A stretch of 64,000 bases of DNA from Nostoc sp. UHCC 0870 (GCF_022063185.1 NZ_CP091913.1:5681141-5745140), one strand, 5' to 3'; counted from the stretch's first letter, positions 1 through 9,081 are shown. Translations and numbers: made by a program. The notes: generated by a model not told the origin, from the letters alone.

Positions 1-712
1 CATATAACTCAGTAAATAATTCCATTTGGTAGCGTAAACGCTTGGCTTGTTTTCGTAAATCGTGAATAGCTTCGCCTTTATTTGTTAAAGTTTTTTCTAT
101 CTCTTCTGTTGTCCATTTACTGTGGATTTTCACTTCAGAATCTACAGTTTCAGTTCCTACCAAAAACCCAGGATGGAGCAAAAATTGACTCAGTTCAGGT
201 AATAGTAAATCTGGTAGCACCTGTTGAATTGGGAGAGATGCTAAGGGTTTATAAGTTGGTTTCTCTAACCAATCTTGCAAAGATTGTTTTAAAGATTTAT
301 AAGATTCATCCTTCAAAGTCGTTAAAGTTTTAGCTACTGCATCTTCACGCTGTTTAGCTAAAGCATGAAAGGCGGTTTGTAGAGATTTTTGTTCTTTGGG
401 AGGTAAGTTTGGTTGATAAATAGTTTCTAAACTTTGCTTTAATACATCCAAGTCGCGTAGATTACCAAGACGACGAGCAATTTTACCGACATTTTTCTCA
501 CTAACTGGCTTAGGTAAATTTAATATTATGTCAAATCTACTAATGGCTGTGCGTAGACGACGCATCCCTACTCGCATTTGGTGTAGTGCTTCTGGATCTT
601 CATCTTTCTTAACAGGCTTTTCCCATTTCAATGTTTTATTAACGTGTTTTTCAATAGCCTGATAAGCGTAGTTTCCTAGAGTTTTTACTGTAGATTCTGT
701 AGCTAATTGCAT
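1..712 (-). CDS. CHAD domain protein (partial, C-terminus outside window)
   Basis: The frame opens with ATG at 712-710 (MQLATEST) and runs off the left edge after 237 codons, so the end is not seen. Three basic, histidine-containing helical motifs mark a CHAD domain: HQMRVGMRRLR (about residues 44-54), LGNLRDLDVL (about 82-91) and HDLRKQAKRLRYQ near the edge. CHAD domains are helical bundles that bind polyphosphate through conserved His, Arg and Lys residues, so a role at polyphosphate granules is likely but inferred. No N-terminal CYTH domain is present, so this is a stand-alone CHAD protein. The upstream 645 bases contain no other gene. Confidence 0.85.
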   Translation of the reverse strand, partial: MQLATESTVKTLGNYAYQAIEKHVNKTLKWEKPVKKDEDPEALHQMRVGMRRLRTAISRFDIILNLPKPVSEKNVGKIARRLGNLRDLDVLKQSLETIYQPNLPPKEQKSLQTAFHALAKQREDAVAKTLTTLKDESYKSLKQSLQDWLEKPTYKPLASLPIQQVLPDLLLPELSQFLLHPGFLVGTETVDSEVKIHSKWTTEEIEKTLTNKGEAIHDLRKQAKRLRYQMELFTELY

Positions 713-1357
713 GGTTGATATTAATGACTTAAACAGGTTATTGCATAATAGCATTAGTTAAAATTTCTATCTATCTGCTGATAGTTATCTTTTTATCAGA
801 GTTGAAGCTTTTAGTATTGCTATTAACAGCTAGAAAAACTTAGTCGTTAGAGTCATGAGGATAAGAAACTATTTACCTAGTTGTGAGGTTGCATTTTTGT
901 ACTTGTTAAGAGTAAGTGTAATGCAGTTTTGCGAACACCTACGGTGAGGCGCAGCCCATCGCCACAAACAAAATATGACTGTCATGTTGGGGCTGTAATA
1001 TTTTTTACTCAAAATCACAGTATATTGGCGTAAAATTGATAGCAATCCTGTAGAGATTTAAGATTACTATCGATTAGACCTCTTGCATAAATGCTTAAGG
1101 TGTCATGTTGAGTGAAGCAAAACGTCTCATTTTCGGACTTTTGCAAGAGGTCTATTAATTTTTAAGTATTTTGATGTTTGTATATACAACGGAATTACTA
1201 AAATAATATTACTTCATAAACGGCAGATATTTAAATGATATGCTTATATAGCTATGACGCTTAAAGATTAATAGGACTAAAGTCCTTACTACAAACAGGG
1301 AATCTGGGAAGGGTAAGGAATTAATAACGATATTTGTAATTTAAGAGATTTAATAAA
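713..1357. other. Intergenic stretch with dispersed repeats
   Basis: This stretch lies between the divergent CHAD and DUF3616 genes and has no credible reading frame. It holds a GC-rich repeat fragment at about 931-963 (cacctacggtgaggcgc), a 13-bp inverted repeat pair at 1075-1154, and a ggactaaagtcc palindrome at about 1275-1286 that recurs near 29175-29235. Promoters for both flanking genes must lie here but none is distinct. Confidence 0.6.
1075..1154. repeat. Inverted repeat pair, MITE-like
   Basis: tagacctcttgca at 1075-1087 is matched exactly, in reverse complement, by tgcaagaggtcta at 1142-1154, leaving a 54-bp centre. It has the form of a small non-coding palindromic element of the kind scattered in cyanobacterial genomes. 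No flanking duplication could be assigned with certainty. Confidence 0.7.
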
Positions 1358-2425
1358 ATGACTAATTCACATTTCATTAATCAAGTTTTACTAACATTTC
1401 AGGAAAATTTTAGAGAACATAGAAAAGACCTTTCAGCAGTTATATTAACTCAAAACAAGTATTTATGGTTCGGTTCTGATGAAACATCAACAATTGAGAG
1501 ATTATCTTTAGTTGATCAGGATAAGTTTGCCGAACATCAACAATTTCGCGTAGCAGAGTTTATGTCTTTACCTGCACCGGAAGATGAAGAAATTGATATT
1601 GAAGGTTTAGCCTATGATGATTATTATTTATGGTTTGTAGGTTCACACAGCTATAAACGTAAAAATACTAAATCCGATAATACTGATAAGAAAAATATTT
1701 CCAGGTTGGCTAAGATTGAGTCAGAACCTAACCGCTATATGTTAGGAAGAATCCCTTTAGTAGATGGACAATTACTTAAGTCTTGTCAACATCCACAAAA
1801 TCCTAATGTGCAGTTAAAGGCGGCTAAATTAGAGTTAACTAAATATAATAATATATTGATGGTAGCTTTAGCAGATGATCCGCATCTAGGCTTTTTTGTG
1901 AAAGCGGCTATTCCGGGAAAAGATAATGGTTTTGATATCGAAGGTTTAGCCATCAATAAAAGTAGGATTTTTTTAGGGTTGCGTGGCCCTGTATTGCGTG
2001 GTTGGGCGATAATTTTAGAAATTGAGTTAGAAAGTTCTCAGTCTGGCTTATTAAAATTACGCAAAATTGGTACAGACAAAAAAGAATACAAAAAGCATTT
2101 TATTTGGTTGAATGGTTTGGGAATTAGAGATTTATGTTGGGATGGCGAAGACTTGTTAATTTTAGCCGGGCCGACTATGGATTTAGATGGAGTTGTACAA
2201 GTTTATCGGTTAAAAAATGGTGTGAATTTACCAGAAAATACGCTGCATAATCCAGATTTTGTCCAAGAAATTCCGCATGGACAGCGCAATAATCGTGCTG
2301 AAGGCATTACCATGTTTTCAGATATCTCTGGTGTGTCTTCCCTGCTAGTAGTTTATGACTCTCCAGCCCCAGATAGACTAGTAGATGAAAGTAGCATCAT
2401 AGCAGACGTATTCAGACTTGGTTAG
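1358..2425 (+). CDS. DUF3616 family protein
   Basis: This 355-residue soluble protein has no signal peptide or membrane segment. It shows the repeated pattern of the DUF3616 family: an early LWFGSDET motif, two copies of an [ID]IEGLA motif (IDIEGLAYDDYYLWF near residue 80 and FDIEGLAINKSRIFLGLRGP near residue 195), and the closing AEGIT...LLVVYDSP motif. These read like blades of a beta-propeller with acidic loops, but the biochemical function is unknown. The stop overlaps by 4 bp the end of the convergent ferredoxin gene. The start ATG lies in a very AT-rich leader without a strong ribosome binding site. Confidence 0.8.
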   Translation: MTNSHFINQVLLTFQENFREHRKDLSAVILTQNKYLWFGSDETSTIERLSLVDQDKFAEHQQFRVAEFMSLPAPEDEEIDIEGLAYDDYYLWFVGSHSYKRKNTKSDNTDKKNISRLAKIESEPNRYMLGRIPLVDGQLLKSCQHPQNPNVQLKAAKLELTKYNNILMVALADDPHLGFFVKAAIPGKDNGFDIEGLAINKSRIFLGLRGPVLRGWAIILEIELESSQSGLLKLRKIGTDKKEYKKHFIWLNGLGIRDLCWDGEDLLILAGPTMDLDGVVQVYRLKNGVNLPENTLHNPDFVQEIPHGQRNNRAEGITMFSDISGVSSLLVVYDSPAPDRLVDESSIIADVFRLG

Positions 2426-2826
2426 AGATTGGTTGAGATTGCTTGAACTGGACAGGTGGGAATACACTGCTCACAGACAATACAACGCGATCGCGTAAAA
2501 GTCAGTTTATAGGTTTCTGGATGCAGACTCAAGGCTTCCGTCGGACAAACCCCAGTACACAAGCCACAGTGAACACACGCATCCTCATCAACGACTATTT
2601 CCCCCAAGGTAGAAGAAACACTGATATGTCGCGATCGCATCCACTCTATAGCTGCATCTAATTGATCAATATCTCCCGATAGTTCTACAACTAGTTTACC
2701 AATTTGATTGGGTGCAACTTGGGCGCGGATAATATTGGCAGCAACATTAAACTCTTTCGCCAGTACATAAGTCACCGGCATTTGTATCGCACGTTTGGGG
2801 AAGGTGAGAGTAACTCGTTTTTTCAC
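2422..2826 (-). CDS. NIL domain / 2x[4Fe-4S] ferredoxin
   Basis: This 134-residue protein starts at GTG (2826-2824); an in-frame stop just upstream leaves little choice. Residues 1-75 match the NIL domain, a ligand-binding fold otherwise found at the C-terminus of methionine-importer ATPases. Residues 78-130 carry two [4Fe-4S] motifs, CVHCGLCTGVCP and CIVCEQCIPTCP, each followed by a proline-containing loop as in bacterial ferredoxins. NIL-ferredoxins are common in cyanobacteria and have been linked to sulfur or methionine metabolism in other lineages; here an electron-transfer role is certain only by motif. It is convergent with the DUF3616 gene and overlaps it by 4 bp. Confidence 0.9.
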   Translation of the reverse strand: MKKRVTLTFPKRAIQMPVTYVLAKEFNVAANIIRAQVAPNQIGKLVVELSGDIDQLDAAIEWMRSRHISVSSTLGEIVVDEDACVHCGLCTGVCPTEALSLHPETYKLTFTRSRCIVCEQCIPTCPVQAISTNL

Positions 2827-2860
2827 AGATTTAGCAGAGGCTTTTTCTTAATGATAGTGC

Positions 2861-2892
2861 TGAGTAATGAGTGATGAGTAATGAGTGTTGAG
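2861..2892. repeat. Short heptamer array (gagtaat/gagtgat)
   Basis: About four imperfect copies of a 7-bp unit, in the divergent gap between the ferredoxin and thioredoxin genes. It belongs to the same STRR-type family as the arrays at 9082, 9938 and 54176. Confidence 0.75.
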
Positions 2893-2963
2893 TCCCTACA
2901 CCCGGACTGCTTTACTCAGTTAAACTAAAAAAGAAATTAGTTAATAAGTTTTAATAAATTTTT

Positions 2964-3542
2964 ATGACAAGTAATTCACCTGCAAAGCCGGAAACTACTG
3001 CTGGGACTAGATTGAGAAACTTTTTGATCGCTATAGTGGCGATCGCTCTCAGCGTTGCTTTATTCTTGGGATTACGAACTGAGACAAATTCTGCTTCTTT
3101 AGTCAACTTAGAAGAAGCATCTATACCCCTAGAAGTCGCTACCACTAACGGCAAGCCTTCTATTGTAGAGTTTTACGCTAATTGGTGTACTGTCTGCCAA
3201 AAAATGGCCCCTGATATCGCTGAACTAGAACAGCAGTATACTGGCAAAGTGAATTTTGTCATGCTGAACGTAGATAATACTAAGTGGTTGCCAGAGATGC
3301 TGAAATATCGAGTAGATGGTATTCCCCATTTTGTATTTCTAAATAATACTGGGGAAAGTGTAGCTCAGGCGATCGGTGATCAACCGCACACAGTCATGGC
3401 TAGCAACCTAGAAGCTTTGGTGACAGGTTCTTCCTTACCCTATGCTCAAGCTAGCGGTAAAGTATCCCAATTCTCAGCACCAGTTACACCCACCACTAGC
3501 CAAGATGATCCCCGTAGTCATGGGATTCAGGTAATTAATTAG
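2964..3542 (+). CDS. txlA: Membrane-anchored thioredoxin-like protein (TxlA/HCF164 type)
   Basis: This 192-residue protein has one N-terminal membrane segment (about residues 18-38, LIAIVAIALSVALFLGL) and then a thioredoxin fold with the active site NWCTVCQKMAP (about residues 70-80) and a cis-proline loop DGIPHFVFL. The anchor plus WCxxC site matches TxlA and its plastid homologue HCF164, which pass reducing power across the thylakoid membrane for cytochrome c and b6f assembly; that role is inferred from family. The tail after residue 150 is Ser/Thr/Pro-rich and probably disordered. Divergent from the ferredoxin gene. Confidence 0.85.
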   Translation: MTSNSPAKPETTAGTRLRNFLIAIVAIALSVALFLGLRTETNSASLVNLEEASIPLEVATTNGKPSIVEFYANWCTVCQKMAPDIAELEQQYTGKVNFVMLNVDNTKWLPEMLKYRVDGIPHFVFLNNTGESVAQAIGDQPHTVMASNLEALVTGSSLPYAQASGKVSQFSAPVTPTTSQDDPRSHGIQVIN

Positions 3543-3578
3543 GAGTGTAAGAGACAAAGGGGACAAGGTAGAGAGTTT

Positions 3579-3681
3579 CCCCAGTCCCCAATCCCCAGTC
3601 CCTAGTCCCCCAATCCCCAGTCCCTAGTCCCCCAATCCCCAGTCCCTAGTCCCCCAATCCCCAATCCCCAATCCCCAATCC
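3579..3681. repeat. C-rich tandem array, 22-bp unit
   Basis: The unit is made of cccaat, ccccagt and ccctagt blocks and is repeated about three times in full, then breaks down into ccccaat copies. It fills the gap between two convergent genes and runs up to the stop codon of the cytochrome gene at 3682. Confidence 0.85.
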
Positions 3682-4269
3682 CTACTCACCCCTTGTCTTT
3701 AACTTTTTATTCATAAAAAAGCCTTGAAACCGCCGCCAGTTTGCTTTTACAACTTTCCATTGTTGTAGTGTATGCAGAATAATCAAAGCCAAAAATGTAT
3801 AGGCTATCCAAAAATGAATGTTTCTACCTAAGTCTACTAAACTAGAGTTTTGTGGAAACATATCGGGTAACGTCAAGCCAAAAAAGCGGACATTATTACT
3901 TTGATAAGAATTAGAAAAAAAGAAACCACTGACTGGAACTGTAAACATCAATAAATAGAGCAAAGTATGCAGTATAAATTTACGTGTCCATTCAGGCGTA
4001 AACCTTGGCAAATTCTTAGTGTATTTTCGCCACCATACCCTCAACAAAACTAAAATCCGCCAAGTCAATAAAGCTAATACCAACGCTCCGATTGATTTGT
4101 GAAAATCATATAATTCGGATCTTAAGGGAGTTCCACGGGATAGACGCGCCATACCTGAACCAGTTGTAAATAAAACTAAATAACAGGCGGCCATTATCCA
4201 ATGTACAGACATGAGTTGCTTGAATGCAGAGTTAACTCTAGCTTTCCTCAATACTGGCGTTAAATCCAT
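3682..4269 (-). CDS. b-type cytochrome, cytochrome b561-like
   Basis: This 195-residue protein has four hydrophobic helices. Conserved histidines sit inside or at the edge of helices, as expected for bis-His haem ligation: HW at 23, FHKSIG near 55, LH near 107, HFW near 152 and LH near 166. This matches the bacterial cytochrome b561 / di-haem b family that carries electrons across membranes. The partner is not evident; the neighbouring TxlA-like gene could be functionally related through redox chemistry, but that is only proximity. The last codons and stop lie at the border of the C-rich array. Confidence 0.75.
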   Translation of the reverse strand: MDLTPVLRKARVNSAFKQLMSVHWIMAACYLVLFTTGSGMARLSRGTPLRSELYDFHKSIGALVLALLTWRILVLLRVWWRKYTKNLPRFTPEWTRKFILHTLLYLLMFTVPVSGFFFSNSYQSNNVRFFGLTLPDMFPQNSSLVDLGRNIHFWIAYTFLALIILHTLQQWKVVKANWRRFQGFFMNKKLKTRGE

Positions 4270-4710
4270 ATAAACACACCTGATTTTGTTATGGTTTTGT
4301 CTTGCAGTTTTATTGGGCGTTAGCAGTTATCTATAAATCTATATGCTCAAAAAATAGTGACATAATTGTGACGTTAATACTATTTTCAATTGTTCCCTTC
4401 TGACTCTGAATATTCCTGTGTATTCTGCAAGTAACGTTTGACAAATAAAGTTGACCCACATTGCTAATAATTCTACGCTGAAGGAAAAATTAAAAATGGT
4501 ATGAGTGCTATAAGAATCCTAAATGATAGGTGAAAAATTTTAAGTGAATGTAGTGAAATGATACGACTAAAATGATGGATTAAATGCAGGTTGGGTCAAG
4601 CGCAGCGCAATTTTACATAGATATCGGAAACCTTATATAGCGTTTCCTAATCACATGAGGTATATCATAGCCCCCTCCTTGTGTACGGGGAGGGGATTGG
4701 GGGTGGGGTT
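4270..4710. other. Intergenic stretch with two repeat pieces
   Basis: No gene is seen. It holds a repeat around 4585-4630 (gttgggtcaagcgcagcgc, then atagatatcgg) that is related to 5610-5655. At 4671-4707 a G/C-rich hairpin-prone repeat (ccccctccttgtgtacgggg) lies just past the end of the next gene and may act as its terminator. Confidence 0.55.
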
Positions 4711-4944
4711 CTACTCTTTCTGATAAGATTCTAAAACACCACTACGCAGCATTAATTGTGGCCATATCAACACAAAAAAGCCCATCCACACTAACACAGG
4801 TATAGAGATAATAACTGTCAGCCAAATAATCTTAAAAAGTAACCAGCTACCACTCATAATAGTGATACCAGTTAGTAATATTGACCAAGGTTGACACCAC
4901 CAAGGCTTATATTTCCAAGGACTTAGAGATTGTTGCTCAGACAT
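4711..4944 (-). CDS. Small two-helix membrane protein (probably DUF6737)
   Basis: This 77-residue protein has a Trp/Pro-rich N-terminus (SPWKYKPWWCQPWSI) followed by two hydrophobic segments (about 22-42 and 44-64). The pattern matches a small conserved cyanobacterial family, probably DUF6737, whose function is unknown. It shares orientation with the next gene upstream (start gap about 45 bp), so the two may be co-transcribed. Confidence 0.65.
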   Translation of the reverse strand: MSEQQSLSPWKYKPWWCQPWSILLTGITIMSGSWLLFKIIWLTVIISIPVLVWMGFFVLIWPQLMLRSGVLESYQKE

Positions 4945-4990
4945 GAGATTTTATTATTTTGGTAATTAATTCTTGTCATAGTTATCATTG

Positions 4991-5467
4991 TTAGCGTCTA
5001 CGCCTAATTTGACCTCTCCATTCATCTAAAGAAACGTACTTATTTTCTATAATATCCAAAGCTTCAATTACACCACTGGAACTAAATACCCGAAACCAAT
5101 AAATTGTGTAATTGTGGTTGTTTGGATCATCTTCAAAAATGCGTATTGTGTAGTAAGGCTCATTGGGACTAGGATAACTGTCTACGATCGCAGCTACTTT
5201 AATTGTTCTTTTAGAAAGCCGTTCAATTTCTTTGGCTTTACGTTGTACTAGGGGGAGTTTCCAGACTAAGCTAAGGGCTGTTTTTTCATCAATTTCTCTG
5301 GTATTCTGAGCAACCTTAACAACGTTATTTTTCTCTAGTGCAGCTAATATTTGAGGCGTAGCTAGCTCTTGATTTAACCTATGTCTGGCAATTTGAGCCA
5401 TTGCCATATGTCCTACTACTCCTACTGATAAAACAGTCATGATAGGATACAAAATGATTCTTTTCAT
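4991..5467 (-). CDS. Unknown secreted or anchored protein
   Basis: I do not recognise this gene. The frame could open at 5518, but ATG at 5467-5465 is preferred: AAGGAT lies 7 bases upstream, and the product then begins with a signal-peptide-like stretch (MKRIILYPIMTVLSVGVVG). That gives 158 residues. The mature part is mixed alpha/beta, with an ExYYTIRIFEDD...YTIYWFRVFSSSGVIEALD section that looks like a small beta-sheet domain, and a basic tail (RGQIRRRR). It lies upstream of, and probably in one unit with, the two-helix protein gene. Confidence 0.6.
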   Translation of the reverse strand: MKRIILYPIMTVLSVGVVGHMAMAQIARHRLNQELATPQILAALEKNNVVKVAQNTREIDEKTALSLVWKLPLVQRKAKEIERLSKRTIKVAAIVDSYPSPNEPYYTIRIFEDDPNNHNYTIYWFRVFSSSGVIEALDIIENKYVSLDEWRGQIRRRR

Positions 5468-5599
5468 GGATCTATCCTTAAGAATGGCGATGACATTTAC
5501 AGGCCAGGTTGAAGACATTGATTTTTTTGGGTTACTTTACAAATCTTAATTAAGCAATTTTACAATAAAACCAGAACAGGTTAATAAATAAAACAATTT

Positions 5600-5660
5600 C
5601 GCAGATGTAGGTTAGGTTTCGCTGCGCTTAACCCAACATAGATATCGGTGTTAGTGGTGG
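5600..5660. repeat. Dispersed repeat with ggttaggt / ttaaccc arms
   Basis: The segment around aggttaggtttcgctgcgc ttaacccaacatagatatcgg shares its parts with 4585-4630. The arms are partly self-complementary. It is a non-coding dispersed element between two same-strand genes. Confidence 0.5.
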
Positions 5661-5701
5661 GTTTCAAACCCCTACCATATGTCTTGATAACTGATAACTG
5701 T

Positions 5702-7063
5702 TCACTGACTAACCTGTGGTGTTGCTATCATTCGCATTCTGGCTGGTGCTGCTAAAGTTAAACCACGGCGTACAGGACGCACGGGACGTTTATTCACTAG
5801 AGAAACTTGATACTGCGATAAAATCGTCGCCAAGGCAATTTTAATTTCGTACTGGGCAAATGCTAAACCTATACAGCGACGATTCCCACCGCCAAAGGGC
5901 AAATATTCGTAAGGGGAAAATTGCTTTTCTAAAAAGCGTTGCGGTTGAAATTGTTTAGACTGTGGGTAAACTGTTTCGCGGTGGTGTGCTAAATAAATAC
6001 TGGGAACTACTAACGTTCCCTTGGTCAGTTGATAACCCATAACTTCAATTGGTGATTTAACAATCCGCAAAAACCCACCTAAAACAATTGGGTATATCCG
6101 CAGGGTTTCTTGACAGACGGCTGTTAGGTAAGGTAAGCGTGCAATATTACTCGGTTCTGGGTTAACACCGAGAGTATTTAATTCCTGTAATAATTTCTCA
6201 CGCACTTCTGGCAATTGGTCAAGCCAATAAACAGCCCAAGTCAATGCGGAAGCAGTAGTTTCATGTCCTGCAACCAACATTGTCATTAATTCATCACGTA
6301 ATTCTACATCTGACATCGGCTGTCCGTCGTCATAACGAGCCGAGATTAGTAAGCTAAGAATATCTTGGCGATTTGCTCCAGACTCAGCCCGACGTTCTGC
6401 AATCAAAGCGTAAATTAATTGGTCGATTTGTTGAATCAGGCGCACTACTCGCCCCCAAGGACTCCATGCACCTAAATCTTTTTGCATGAAATCAAAAAAG
6501 AAAGCGGTAGACATTAAAGGAGAGCCAATCAAGTCTAATACGGCAGTGAGGGTTTCCCGCAATTGTTGGAACATTGCCCCTTCATCTACACCAAACACTA
6601 CTCGCAAGATGACGCGCATGGTGATTTCTTGCATGGAGGCGCGGATATTAAAGGGTTTGCCAATTTCCCAATCGTGGGTTACTTGTTGTGTTATCTCCTG
6701 AATCGCTTGTCCGTAAGCCCGCATTCTCTCACCATGAAAAGGCGGCGTTAATAATTGTCGTTGACGCTGGTGGCGATCGCCTGCCAGTAAAATGACAGAA
6801 TTATCCCCCAATAAAAACCTTAAAATGCCGTTCCCCCCTCCAGTCTCGAAACATTTAGCATCAGCCGTAAAAATCTGCTCTAATGCTTGAGGATGGCTGA
6901 AATAGACAATTTGGTTATCCTTATTCCGTCTCCAGACTGTAAAGTTATCACCATAAACCTTGGCAAAATCTTCCACATACTCCACTGGCTGAGTAATGAA
7001 CTTGAACAGCCGGCGTAAATAATGGATTTTTGGCCCGTCGGGTAAGTTTTGAGTTACTGTCAT
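5702..7063 (-). CDS. Cytochrome P450, CYP110-like
   Basis: This 453-residue P450 has all core motifs: the I-helix oxygen-binding motif AGHETTAS (about 265-272), the K-helix ExxR in QETLRIYP (about 315), the PERF-like FQPQRFLE segment and the haem loop FGGGNRRCIG with the Cys ligand at residue 397. No membrane anchor is seen, as usual for bacterial P450s. Overall sequence resembles the cyanobacterial CYP110 family; members act on fatty acids and terpenoids, so the substrate cannot be named here. No ferredoxin or reductase gene is adjacent. Confidence 0.9.
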   Translation of the reverse strand: MTVTQNLPDGPKIHYLRRLFKFITQPVEYVEDFAKVYGDNFTVWRRNKDNQIVYFSHPQALEQIFTADAKCFETGGGNGILRFLLGDNSVILLAGDRHQRQRQLLTPPFHGERMRAYGQAIQEITQQVTHDWEIGKPFNIRASMQEITMRVILRVVFGVDEGAMFQQLRETLTAVLDLIGSPLMSTAFFFDFMQKDLGAWSPWGRVVRLIQQIDQLIYALIAERRAESGANRQDILSLLISARYDDGQPMSDVELRDELMTMLVAGHETTASALTWAVYWLDQLPEVREKLLQELNTLGVNPEPSNIARLPYLTAVCQETLRIYPIVLGGFLRIVKSPIEVMGYQLTKGTLVVPSIYLAHHRETVYPQSKQFQPQRFLEKQFSPYEYLPFGGGNRRCIGLAFAQYEIKIALATILSQYQVSLVNKRPVRPVRRGLTLAAPARMRMIATPQVSQ

Positions 7064-7425
7064 CTGAGTAGAAGTTCATATCTATTGCATTCTATTGTTA
7101 CGAGTTTTTTTCATCGTGGGAATTTTTCTGGCTCTTCTAGCTATGACTCAAAATCAACTTAGAGAGTGTTATAAATAAAAAATAAAGGCCACCGCAATCA
7201 TTGTCCCAGAACACTTACTCTAATTATCAATAAACAAGTTCGCGCTGCTTTTAATGATGCAAGACGTGAGTTCTGTTTATAAGCTGTTATAGTTTTACCT
7301 ATACGCTTTAAAAGCTGAAACCATAACTTTGCCGCATTCTACTGCAAGCATAAGCTTGGAGTAGAATGCGGCAAAGTTATGGGTAAAATCACAGAGGTTT
7401 TTAAACCTAGCTTTTCTGATAAATA
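7064..7425. other. Intergenic stretch downstream of tRNA-Val
   Basis: No gene is seen between the P450 start and the 3' end of tRNA-Val, apart from the long hairpin at 7321-7382. The P450 promoter must lie in the AT-rich part near 7070-7150. Confidence 0.5.
7321..7382. repeat. Near-perfect 29-bp hairpin beside tRNA-Val
   Basis: ccataactttgccgcattct at 7321 onward is matched exactly in reverse complement ending at 7382. The first 23 bp of the stem are perfect, one G-G mismatch follows (7344/7359), then five more pairs and a 4-base loop (ataa, 7350-7353). It begins 44 bases past the 3' end of tRNA-Val. It could end tRNA transcription or be a small palindromic mobile element. Confidence 0.9.
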
Positions 7426-7498
<73 letters not shown>

Positions 7499-7603
7499 GT
7501 TTGCGCTTTTTGTTTGCGCTCATATTTAATCACTATAGCAAAATATTTTGAATCGCGCTAGTATTTTTGAGAAAATTTTTAAAATATTTTTGAGAACGTT
7601 TAA

Positions 7604-8197
7604 ATGCCCTCTGGTCGAACGCACGATCGCATTACTTTATGGGCGTTGCCAATGGTGGCGGGTGTGTCCTTTTGGCAGACTCGCTCTGGCAATGTAACTT
7701 TGTTGGTGGCTGGTGGGTTTATGTTTGGTGGGTTGATGTTCGGCCCTGATTTAGATATATACTCCCGTCAATATCAACGCTGGGGTGTTTTACGCTGGAT
7801 TTGGCTACCTTACCAAAAAAGTCTCCGGCATCGTTCTTTTTTATCCCACGGGCCAATTATTGGTACGACGCTGCGGGTGGTTTATCTCAGTAGTTTGCTG
7901 GCTGTCGTGGCAATGGTGATGGTGGCTGTAGCTGAGAAGTTATGGAATGTGACCGTTACGTGGCAGGATTTAGAGGGAACTGTGGGGCGATCGCTATCTA
8001 GTTATGCTACAGAATGTTTTGCCCTATTTCTGGGTTTAGAATTGGGTGCAATGAGTCATTCTCTCAGCGATTGGGGTGGTTCGGCTTACAAGCGGTTTCG
8101 TAAGCAGGGGGTTCGGGGAATACTTCCTAGGAGCAAGATTAAGAAACGTAAAGTTATTAGTCGTTCTACGGGAGCGAGGAAAAATCAAAGGAGGTAA
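7604..8197 (+). CDS. DUF2227-type putative metal-binding membrane protein
   Basis: This 197-residue protein begins MPSGRTHDRIT, the hallmark of the DUF2227 family. Further conserved polar motifs are GPDLDIYSRQYQRWG (about 49-63), LRHRSFLSHGP (about 75-85) and MSHSLSDWG (about 148-156). The spaced His and Asp residues suggest a metal site close to a membrane, as in the related YdjM/PlsY-like LexA-regulated hydrolases. Hydrophobic segments lie between the motifs and the C-terminus is very basic. Function is not established. It ends 50 bp before mazG in the same orientation. Confidence 0.8.
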   Translation: MPSGRTHDRITLWALPMVAGVSFWQTRSGNVTLLVAGGFMFGGLMFGPDLDIYSRQYQRWGVLRWIWLPYQKSLRHRSFLSHGPIIGTTLRVVYLSSLLAVVAMVMVAVAEKLWNVTVTWQDLEGTVGRSLSSYATECFALFLGLELGAMSHSLSDWGGSAYKRFRKQGVRGILPRSKIKKRKVISRSTGARKNQRR

Positions 8198-8198
8198 G

Positions 8199-8247
8199 TT
8201 TTGAAACGCAAAGGTACGCGGAGGGAAACGCGAAGGGACGCGGAGTT
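8199..8247. repeat. Purine-rich cgcgga repeat supplying the mazG leader
   Basis: Imperfect copies of a gaaacgcaaagg / acgcggaggg unit fill the gap up to the mazG ATG. The last copy, ending cgcggagtt, provides the only Shine-Dalgarno-like GGAG in front of mazG. The same family recurs at 32224-32270. Confidence 0.7.
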
Positions 8248-9069
8248 ATGGAATTAAATCAAAATCAGGCTGGGACTTTGGCGGCTTTGCAGGAGTTAAT
8301 TGAGGTGGTGGCGAAATTGCGATCGCCTGATGGGGGTTGTCCTTGGGATTTGGCACAGACTCCTGAAACGCTTACACCTTATGTGATTGAGGAAGCTTAT
8401 GAGGTGGTAGATGCGATTAAGAATGGGACGCAGACAGAAGTTGCGGAAGAATTAGGGGATTTGCTTTTGCAGGTGGTGTTACAGGCGCAAATAGCTAGTG
8501 AATCGGGTCAGTTTTCTCTGCAAGAGGTAGCCCAAGGTATTGCCCAAAAGTTGATTCGTCGTCATCCTCATGTTTTTGGTGATGTGTCGGTGCAAAGTGT
8601 GGATGCGGTGCGGCAAAACTGGGAACAAATTAAGGCGGCGGAGAAAGGTGAATCATCGCCCGATAGTCAAAAACTCAGTACCAAACTCAGCCGCTATGGG
8701 CGGACTCTTCCTCCACTCACCGCAGCGATGAAGATTTCCCAAAAGGCGGCGGCGGTTGGGTTTGAGTGGGAAAATATTGATGGGGTGTGGGCAAAGTTTT
8801 ATGAGGAGTTAGAGGAGTTTCAACAGGCTGTCGCGGAGGAAACACCGGAACGCCAACAAGCAGAGTTAGGTGACTTACTGTTTGCAGTGATTCAGTTAGC
8901 CCGTTGGCATAATCTTGACCCCAGTGAAGGTTTACAAGGCACAAATCAGCGATTTATCCAGCGTTTACAAAAAATGGAGGCAGTAGTTAACCGCCCCCTC
9001 TCTGATTACAGTTTGGATGAGTTAGAAACTCTTTGGCAGCAGGCAAAAGCCCAACTTGCTAAGGAGTGA
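8248..9069 (+). CDS. mazG: MazG nucleoside triphosphate pyrophosphohydrolase
   Basis: This 273-residue protein hydrolyses (d)NTPs to the monophosphate and pyrophosphate, a house-cleaning activity. It has two MazG domains. The first starts after GGCPWDLAQTPETL and carries the metal-binding EEAYEVVDAI and EELGDLLLQVV helices (about 50-78). The second has KFYEELEEFQQAV and AELGDLLFAVIQLARW (about 183-220). The length and the LxxHxP-like RRHPHVFGDV motif match E. coli MazG. It lies 50 bp behind the DUF2227 gene and probably shares its transcript. Confidence 0.95.
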   Translation: MELNQNQAGTLAALQELIEVVAKLRSPDGGCPWDLAQTPETLTPYVIEEAYEVVDAIKNGTQTEVAEELGDLLLQVVLQAQIASESGQFSLQEVAQGIAQKLIRRHPHVFGDVSVQSVDAVRQNWEQIKAAEKGESSPDSQKLSTKLSRYGRTLPPLTAAMKISQKAAAVGFEWENIDGVWAKFYEELEEFQQAVAEETPERQQAELGDLLFAVIQLARWHNLDPSEGLQGTNQRFIQRLQKMEAVVNRPLSDYSLDELETLWQQAKAQLAKE

Positions 9070-9081
9070 AGTGGTGAGTTC

